Shown here: piece after piece, positions 58,454-64,000 of the stretch | Layout: every line of letters begins with the position of its first letter | How positions within the stretch are numbered: the first letter of the stretch is position 1 | Assembly: GCA_945872085.1 (NCBI GenBank) | Contig: CAMBYG010000002.1 | Span: forward strand, 55,997-119,996 | Reading direction: 5' to 3' | Source: Chitinophaga pinensis | GTDB lineage: Bacteria; Bacteroidota; Bacteroidia; Chitinophagales; Chitinophagaceae | Length of the DNA: 64,000 nucleotides | Program-made: the position numbers and the translations under genes | Notes under the pieces: generated by a model | The model's database searches: none | Told to the model about the DNA's origin: nothing | The model's input: the letters and a program-made list of their open reading frames with translations, nothing else

Positions 58454-58487
58454 CAAATATAAAACGATTTTCCTTTAATTCGTGCAA
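58454..58487 (-). promoter_or_regulatory. Candidate promoter of the unknown conserved gene
   Basis: Minus strand: TTG (58487-58485), 23-base spacer (the upper limit), TATATTTG (58461-58454). The leader would be about 80 bases. The remaining 58379-58560 region holds only a weak TACCTTTA (58549-58556) candidate for the plus-strand GlcD-type gene, and I see nothing else there. Confidence 0.5.
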
Positions 58488-58560
58488 ATTATTCTAATAA
58501 TTTAAGTGCTTTCCCTACGCTGTTTTAGTAATTTTAGTTGCAATCTTTTACCTTTATCCT

Positions 58561-59970
58561 ATGCAATTTTCAGCGATACAGCCACAACACCTTAGCGAGC
58601 TAGCATCTTTATTGGGTGCCGATGCACTCCTCTATGATATGGAGGAGCGCACACAACGCAGCTCCGATCATACCGAAGATTTGGTATTCCTTCCAGAATT
58701 AGTAGTTATGCCTCGTGAAGTAGATCAGATATCTAATTTGCTGCGTTATTGCAATCAAGCTCGCATACCCGTTACGGTAAGGGGCGCTGGCACTGGATTG
58801 AGCGGTGGGGCCTTACCCATTCATCAAGGTATTGTATTAGACATGCAACGCTTCAATAAAATTTTAAACATAGATACCGAGAATTTTCAAGTTACAACAG
58901 AACCGGGCGTTATTACCCAAGTGTTACAAGAAGCTGTTTTAGCACATGGATTACAATATCCACCCGATCCGGCAAGCAAAGGTTCTTGCTTTATAGGTGG
59001 CAATATTGCCGAAAACTCGGGTGGACCGCGAGCTGTAAAATATGGTGTAGTAAAAGATTATGTGCTTAATCTAGAAATTGTATTAGCCGATGGCACTGTA
59101 ATGTGGACGGGCGCAAATGTGCTAAAAAATGCAACTGGCTATAACCTCACCCAATTGATTGTAGGTAGTGAGGGCACCCTTGCGGTTGTTACTAAAATTG
59201 TTTTAAAATTAATACCGGCAACAACGACTAACGTTTTATTGCTCATCCCTTTTCGAAAAGCAGAAGAGGCCTGCCGTGCCGTAAACAGCATCTGCTTGGC
59301 GGGCATTACACCTTCGGCTTTAGAATTTATGGAGCGAGATGCATTGGATTGGTCGATGCGCTTTTGTAATACAACAGCTATTAGCATACCAGACGATATA
59401 CAAGCCCATTTATTAATAGAACTAGATGGCCATAACGAAGAGCAATTACTAGCCGAAGCAGCACAAATAAGTGAATTAGTAACGATATACGATATTGACG
59501 AATTACTATTTGCAGATAGTGCCGCGCAGAAAGAAACCCTATGGCAATTGAGAAGAAAAGTGGGCGAAGCGGTAAAAAGCAATTCCGTTTATAAAGAAGA
59601 AGATACGGTAGTACCAAGAGCCCATTTACCACAATTGTTGAAATACATTAAAGCACTAGGATCTGAATACGGCTTCCAATCGGTTTGCTATGGGCACGCT
59701 GGCGATGGCAATTTGCATGTCAACATCATTAAAGGTTCGCTAAGTGATGAATTTTGGAATCAAGAACTTCAAGTGCCTATTCGCAAACTCTTTACATTCG
59801 TGCATTCTTTAGGAGGCACCATTTCGGGCGAACATGGGATTGGATTAGTGCAAAAAAATTACTTAGATATCGTTTTTAGTAGCGCGCAAATAGAGCTGAT
59901 GAAAGCTATTAAGCACGTATTTGACCCTAATGGTATTTTAAATCCAGGGAAAATATTCCCGGATAATTAA
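58561..59970 (+). CDS. FAD-linked oxidase (GlcD/D-lactate dehydrogenase type)
   Basis: This 469-residue flavoprotein oxidises a 2-hydroxy acid such as glycolate or D-lactate. It has the PCMH-type FAD domain (VPVTVRGAGTGLSGGALP-like segment, then PPDPASKGSCFIGGNIAENSGGPRAVKYG) and the C-terminal FAD-oxidase domain with CYGHAGDGNLHVN and ISGEHGIGLVQ, ending ILNPGKIF. No GlcE or GlcF genes flank it, so it may act alone as in the GlcD-like single-subunit enzymes. It is followed after 51 bases by a barrel gene. Confidence 0.93.
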   Translation: MQFSAIQPQHLSELASLLGADALLYDMEERTQRSSDHTEDLVFLPELVVMPREVDQISNLLRYCNQARIPVTVRGAGTGLSGGALPIHQGIVLDMQRFNKILNIDTENFQVTTEPGVITQVLQEAVLAHGLQYPPDPASKGSCFIGGNIAENSGGPRAVKYGVVKDYVLNLEIVLADGTVMWTGANVLKNATGYNLTQLIVGSEGTLAVVTKIVLKLIPATTTNVLLLIPFRKAEEACRAVNSICLAGITPSALEFMERDALDWSMRFCNTTAISIPDDIQAHLLIELDGHNEEQLLAEAAQISELVTIYDIDELLFADSAAQKETLWQLRRKVGEAVKSNSVYKEEDTVVPRAHLPQLLKYIKALGSEYGFQSVCYGHAGDGNLHVNIIKGSLSDEFWNQELQVPIRKLFTFVHSLGGTISGEHGIGLVQKNYLDIVFSSAQIELMKAIKHVFDPNGILNPGKIFPDN

Positions 59971-60021
59971 CGATTCTTTACGCTTTATAAATGTAACTTT
60001 AAGCACCTAAAAGCGCATCCT

Positions 60022-60645
60022 ATGAAGAACACTTTATTAGTAGTTTTATGGCTTACTACACAGTTGCAATGCTGGGGACAAGAGACCTACTCGAGTAGTG
60101 GAAGAAAGAAACAACTAAGCAATTCGAGCGGCTTTGATAAAACTAAATTGGTATACGGATCTGGATTTAATTTCTATGCCGGCAATACCACCTATTTTAG
60201 CTTATCCCCTGTGATTGGATACAAATTAGTAGAACCTATTGCAGTAGGCATTGGCGTTGGTTATCAATATCAGCATGTAGCCAACTACCCTATCTACAAC
60301 AGAATTAGAAATACGTACGATTCGTATACCTTAAAAGCCAATTATATAAGTCCATCGCTCTGGGCTAAAGCCATCGTCTACAATAATATTTATCTATGTG
60401 CGCAATTGGAAAGGAATATCGTATACCGAAACGATTTTGAATACGACAATACCAATGCTATTGTAGAAAAAAACATAACGATCAAAAGTAATTCTACACT
60501 TGTAGGCTTTGGATTTAAGCAAGCTATTTCTGATCGGGTTTCTTTTCTTACTAGTTTTCTTTTCGATGTGGGCAAAGATCCTTACAGTCCTTACCGACAA
60601 ACTGGTAATTTTACCTATGACGCAGCCGTGTTAGTAGGATTTTAA
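60022..60645 (+). CDS. Small outer-membrane beta-barrel protein
   Basis: This 207-residue exported protein has a signal peptide (LLVVLWLTTQLQCWGQ), a short Ser-rich linker, then eight or so amphipathic strands (SLSPVIGYKLVEPIAVGIGVGYQYQ; LVGFGFKQAISDRVSFLTSFLFDVG) and a C-terminal Phe (VLVGF), the classic barrel end. The family is not identified. It is 15 bases upstream of the symporter gene and is likely in one transcript with it. Confidence 0.72.
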   Translation: MKNTLLVVLWLTTQLQCWGQETYSSSGRKKQLSNSSGFDKTKLVYGSGFNFYAGNTTYFSLSPVIGYKLVEPIAVGIGVGYQYQHVANYPIYNRIRNTYDSYTLKANYISPSLWAKAIVYNNIYLCAQLERNIVYRNDFEYDNTNAIVEKNITIKSNSTLVGFGFKQAISDRVSFLTSFLFDVGKDPYSPYRQTGNFTYDAAVLVGF

Positions 60646-60660
60646 TTTTTAATATCAATT

Positions 60661-62130
60661 ATGAACACAAGCTTTTTATTAGCACTTATCCTGCTTTATT
60701 TCATTGTATTATTGGTAGTTGCTTTTTTCACCTCTAAAAACGCGAGCAACGATTCTTTTTTTATTGGCAATAAAAATAGTCACTGGGGATTGGTGGCCTT
60801 TGGCATGATTGGCACTAGCCTTAGTGGCATGACATTTATAAGCGTACCGGGAACAGTTAGTACCAGCGGGTTTAATTATTTTCAAGTAGTCATTGGCTAT
60901 TTCATAGGCTATATCATTGTTGCCTATGTTTTATTGCCACTCTATTATAAGCTCAATGTTACCTCCATTTATTCTTATTTAGCAACGCGCTTGGGGATAG
61001 TGCCCTACAAAACAGGCGCTGCTTTTTTTATGCTATCTAGAACCTTAGGTGCTACCCTTCGCTTATACCTTGTTATCAAAATCTTACAAGTATTTATTTT
61101 AGACAATTTGGGTATATCGTTTGAGCTTACCACCTTTATTATCATCGCAATGATCTTGGCTTATACGTTTAAAGGCGGAGTTAAAACTATTGTTTGGACC
61201 GATACCTTACAAACCAGCTTTATGCTCTTATCGCTAATCATTAGTGTATTTTACTTAAAAAGTAATCTTCATATTTCCTTCTCGGAGCTTTGGTCATCTT
61301 TGAAGCAAAATAAGATTGATACTATTTTCTATACCGATTACCACGATACTAAATTTTTCTTGAAACAGATTATTGGCGGCATATTTGTCACTATCACCAT
61401 GACGGGTTTAGATCAAGAAATGATGCAAAAAAATATAAGTGTAAAAACACTAAAAGATGCTCAAAAAAACATGCTGAGCTTTAGTGTGATTTTAGTATTT
61501 GTAAACTTTTTATTTTTGATACTCGGCGCCTTATTATTTTTATATGCACAGCACAATAACTTACAAGTAAAGCCCGACGAGCTCTTTCCAACTATTGCGT
61601 TGAGTAACGCATTCCCTTCTTTTGTGGGTATATTATTTATTATCGGATTAATTTCAGCGCTGTTTCCAAGTGCTGATGGAGCGATTACGGCACTTACTTC
61701 TTCTTTTTGCTTAGATATTCTTAATTTAAAAAATAATCCTGCCATTCGTCCCGAAAAACAAGAACAAACGCGCAGAATAGTGCACCTTTCTTTTGCAGGA
61801 ATTTTCTTGCTCTTAGTTTTCTTTTTTAGAACTATAGACAATGGTAGCTTAATAGATATGCTACTAAAAATTGCCTCCTATACTTATGGGCCATTATTGG
61901 GCATATTTGGCTTTGGCATTCTTACCCATAGAAGTGTAAAACCATGGTTGGTTCCTATTGTGTCGGTATTAGCCCCTTTCTTTTGCTATTTATTGCAAAG
62001 CCAATGGGCACCGTATTTTGGTGACTATAAATTTGGATTAGAACTACTCATCATCAATGGAGGCTTAGTATTTTTTACGATGCTCCTTTTTTCAAACAAA
62101 CAAGTACGTGCAATAGATGGAAGAGCATAA
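60661..62130 (+). CDS. Sodium:solute symporter
   Basis: This 489-residue SSS-family transporter has about 13 membrane helices. Family features include NSHWGLVAFGMIGTSLSGMTFISVPG near the N-terminus, the YTFKGGVKTIVWTDTLQTSFML segment, and LISALFPSADGAITALTSSFCLDI, corresponding to the Na2 site region. The solute cannot be told from sequence; proteins of this type in Bacteroidota take up sugars or organic acids. Its stop overlaps the next gene by 14 bases. Confidence 0.92.
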   Translation: MNTSFLLALILLYFIVLLVVAFFTSKNASNDSFFIGNKNSHWGLVAFGMIGTSLSGMTFISVPGTVSTSGFNYFQVVIGYFIGYIIVAYVLLPLYYKLNVTSIYSYLATRLGIVPYKTGAAFFMLSRTLGATLRLYLVIKILQVFILDNLGISFELTTFIIIAMILAYTFKGGVKTIVWTDTLQTSFMLLSLIISVFYLKSNLHISFSELWSSLKQNKIDTIFYTDYHDTKFFLKQIIGGIFVTITMTGLDQEMMQKNISVKTLKDAQKNMLSFSVILVFVNFLFLILGALLFLYAQHNNLQVKPDELFPTIALSNAFPSFVGILFIIGLISALFPSADGAITALTSSFCLDILNLKNNPAIRPEKQEQTRRIVHLSFAGIFLLLVFFFRTIDNGSLIDMLLKIASYTYGPLLGIFGFGILTHRSVKPWLVPIVSVLAPFFCYLLQSQWAPYFGDYKFGLELLIINGGLVFFTMLLFSNKQVRAIDGRA

Positions 62131-62809
62131 ATTAAAAAAGAGAGATTGGACAGAGACCAAAGCAAATTCTAGCTGGCAGATTTTTAAATTCATGGCAGAG
62201 TTTGTGCAAGGCTTTGAAATGTTGGCCAAAATTGGTCCTTGTATTTCCATTTTTGGATCGGCAAGAACACAACCCGGCAATGCCTATTACGACTTAACCG
62301 TAGAAATTTCTAAACGCTTATCGCAAGAAGGTTTTGGAATCATTACCGGTGGCGGACCAGGTATAATGGAAGCAGGCAATAAAGGAGCTAATCTTGCCGG
62401 TGGCCCATCCGTAGGTTTAAACATAGAACTCCCCTTTGAGCAAACAGCTAATCCTTATATAGATAAAGACAAATCGCTCAACTTTGATTTTTTCTTTATC
62501 AGAAAATTAATGTTTACTAAATATGCACAAGGATTTATTATGATGCCGGGCGGTTGGGGTACTATGGATGAGTTTTTTGAAATTGCCACCCTAATACAAA
62601 CAAAAAAATTTACACAAACACCCATGATATGTGTTGGTAGAGCTTATTGGCAAGGCCTATTTGATTGGATGCGCAGCTCTATGTTGGAAGGGGAAGGTAA
62701 TATCAGTCCGGGCGACTTAGAACTAATTAAAGTATTTGACACGGCAGATGAAGTAGTGACTTATATCAAAGATTTTTATTCGAAAAATAAATTACAGCCT
62801 AATTTCTAA
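62117..62809 (+). CDS. LOG-family (TIGR00730) nucleotide phosphoribohydrolase-like protein
   Basis: This 230-residue Rossmann-fold protein has the two LOG signatures: IITGGGPGIMEAGNKGA and MMPGGWGTMDEFFE (PGGxGTxxE). Characterised members hydrolyse nucleoside 5'-monophosphates, including cytokinin ribotides, to base and ribose 5-phosphate. The bacterial physiological role is unclear. The ATG at 62117 lies inside the end of the symporter gene (14-base overlap), indicating co-translation. The O-methyltransferase starts four bases after its stop. Confidence 0.93.
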   Translation: MEEHKLKKRDWTETKANSSWQIFKFMAEFVQGFEMLAKIGPCISIFGSARTQPGNAYYDLTVEISKRLSQEGFGIITGGGPGIMEAGNKGANLAGGPSVGLNIELPFEQTANPYIDKDKSLNFDFFFIRKLMFTKYAQGFIMMPGGWGTMDEFFEIATLIQTKKFTQTPMICVGRAYWQGLFDWMRSSMLEGEGNISPGDLELIKVFDTADEVVTYIKDFYSKNKLQPNF

Positions 62810-62812
62810 TAC

Positions 62813-63466
62813 ATGACCACGCAATTAATACCTCCATCTATAGAAAGCTATGCATGTGATTACTCTTCAGAGGAAAGTCCTGTATTAGCACAATTGAATA
62901 GAGAAACTCATCTGAAAGTGAATTTGCCCATCATGTTATCGGGGCATTTGCAGGGTAAAGTTTTAGAATTTATCAGCCAAATGATACAACCAAAACATGT
63001 ACTTGAAATTGGCACCTATACTGGTTATTCAGCTATTTGCTTAGCTGCAGGATTAAAAGAAAATGGTGTATTGCACACTATAGATATCAATGAGGAATTG
63101 TATGATATGTGCCAATCTTATTTTGAAAAAGCAGGGCTTAGCAAAAAAATAATTCAACATATTGGCCATGCTGCCGAGATAATACCAAGGATAGATTGTA
63201 TTTTTGACTTAGTTTTTATTGATGCAGATAAACAGAATTATCATCTTTACTACGATTTAGTAATCGATCGATTGCCGATAGGTGCTTATATCCTTGCCGA
63301 CAATGTACTGTATGATGGAGAGGTTTTACTTGAACAAGAAAAACAAAGTAAAAATGCCAAAGCGATTCAAGCTTTTAATGAAAAGACAAGAGCAGATCAT
63401 CGCGTTATACAAGTTTTGTTACCCATCAGAGATGGATTATTATTAATGAAAAAAATTAGCGATTAA
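62813..63466 (+). CDS. SAM-dependent O-methyltransferase (type 3)
   Basis: This 217-residue protein resembles catechol/caffeoyl-CoA O-methyltransferases. The SAM motif is VLEIGTYTGYSAICLA, followed by LHTIDINEELYD and the metal-ligand segment FDLVFIDADKQNYHLYYDLVIDRL and ILADNVLYDGEV. The substrate is unknown. It is last but one in the plus-strand run; the glucosaminidase gene begins 13 bases downstream. Confidence 0.93.
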   Translation: MTTQLIPPSIESYACDYSSEESPVLAQLNRETHLKVNLPIMLSGHLQGKVLEFISQMIQPKHVLEIGTYTGYSAICLAAGLKENGVLHTIDINEELYDMCQSYFEKAGLSKKIIQHIGHAAEIIPRIDCIFDLVFIDADKQNYHLYYDLVIDRLPIGAYILADNVLYDGEVLLEQEKQSKNAKAIQAFNEKTRADHRVIQVLLPIRDGLLLMKKISD

Positions 63467-63479
63467 GAGTACCCACAAC

Positions 63480-64000
63480 ATGAATGTAAAAAAATATATA
63501 GGCGTCTTACTGTTTTTTATAAGTTGCAACTTGCATAGTTTTAGTCAGACTAATGGCACTTATGAAGAGCGTGTAAAAAACTATATAGCTAAATATAGCG
63601 ATTGGGCCATGCAAGAACAAATGCGCGTAGGCATTCCAGCATCGGTAACCCTAGCACAAGGCATCTATGAAACAGGTGCGGGAAGCAGCGAATTGGCAAC
63701 AATAGCAAACAACCATTTTGGCATCAAATGTAAAAAAGCATGGACGGGAGAAACCTTTGCTCATACTGACGATGCACCAAATGAGTGTTTTAGAAAATAT
63801 AGCTCCGCTTATCAATCCTATCAAGATCACTCTAATTATTTGAGCACCGAAAAAAGATATCAAATACTATTTACCTATGGAGTAACCGATTATAAAGCTT
63901 GGTGTAGGGGATTGAAACAATGTGGCTATGCTACCAATCCAAAATACGCACAATTAATCATCAGCTTAATTGAAAAATATAACTTAGACCGCTTTACAGA
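63480..64000 (+). CDS. Mannosyl-glycoprotein endo-beta-N-acetylglucosaminidase-like (GH73) protein, 5' part
   Basis: The gene is cut by the end of the window after 173 codons. It has a signal peptide (MNVKKYIGVLLFFISCNLHSFSQ) and a GH73 glucosaminidase domain, with the catalytic Glu in TLAQGIYETGAGSSELA, then IANNHFGIKC and the late FRKYSSAYQSYQDHSNYLS and GYATNPKYAQLII. Such proteins hydrolyse peptidoglycan in the periplasm. A LysM or other C-terminal domain may lie beyond the window. Confidence 0.92.
   Translation, partial: MNVKKYIGVLLFFISCNLHSFSQTNGTYEERVKNYIAKYSDWAMQEQMRVGIPASVTLAQGIYETGAGSSELATIANNHFGIKCKKAWTGETFAHTDDAPNECFRKYSSAYQSYQDHSNYLSTEKRYQILFTYGVTDYKAWCRGLKQCGYATNPKYAQLIISLIEKYNLDRFT

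Overview
The window is chromosomal DNA from an AT-rich member of the Bacteroidota, most likely of the Chitinophagales/Sphingobacteriales side. The evidence is TonB-dependent receptors with a carboxypeptidase-like N-terminal domain, a PorV/PorQ-type protein with a type IX secretion (T9SS)-style partner, a lipoprotein-type M49 peptidase, an atp operon split from its beta/epsilon genes, almost no Shine-Dalgarno sequences, and several promoters of the phylum-specific form TTG-N17-23-TAnnTTTG. Coding density is high, no gene-free stretch exceeds 300 bases, and I saw no rRNA, tRNA, insertion sequence, phage or CRISPR array. Most of the window is ordinary core genome. Layout: 1-7.3 kb holds a thioredoxin-like gene end, two beta-barrel proteins, Lon protease, a DPP III-like lipoprotein and an iron/2-oxoglutarate oxygenase. 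7.3-11.6 kb is atpBEFHA on the minus strand without atpG next to atpA. 11.8-20.4 kb carries pckA, a small membrane-anchored protein with a TonB receptor, an AlkD-like glycosylase, gcvT, a GT-C-type membrane protein and pyrH. 20.4-25.3 kb is a carotenoid block: SRPBCC protein, a MerR regulator with a CarH/LitR-type cobalamin domain, an ECF sigma factor, crtI, crtB and idi. A full consensus promoter and a possible operator lie between the regulator and the sigma gene. 25.3-28.8 kb has a beta-helix lipoprotein, a SAM hydroxide adenosyltransferase, a small monooxygenase, a HIT protein and greA. 28.9-37.8 kb is a three-gene outer-membrane/secretion operon: a 1268-residue TonB receptor, a 1315-residue exported protein and a PorV/PorQ family protein. 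37.8-44.4 kb has a hydroxyacid dehydrogenase with rsmA, then pepA-pdxA-M16 peptidase-glycosyltransferase. 44.4-56.0 kb is a tightly packed nine-gene minus-strand run: pyrC, a MutS-like ATPase, an active rhomboid, a rhomboid-like protein lacking the catalytic pair, a membrane EEP hydrolase, cysS, an MsbA-like ABC exporter, galE and a compact beta-mannosidase. 56-64 kb holds a Wzi/RemB-like barrel, an unknown conserved protein, a GlcD-type flavoprotein, a barrel, a sodium:solute symporter, a LOG-family protein, an O-methyltransferase and the start of a GH73 glucosaminidase cut by the window end. The most interesting part is the regulator-sigma-carotenoid block. The regulator keeps the W-x9-EH signature and the axial-ligand histidine of light-sensing CarH proteins but differs at several surrounding cobalamin-site positions. 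It sits directly upstream of a sigma factor gene whose promoter is preceded by TTGTwTA repeats about 11 bp apart. This would be a light-responsive switch acting through a dedicated sigma factor; the function is inferred, not shown.
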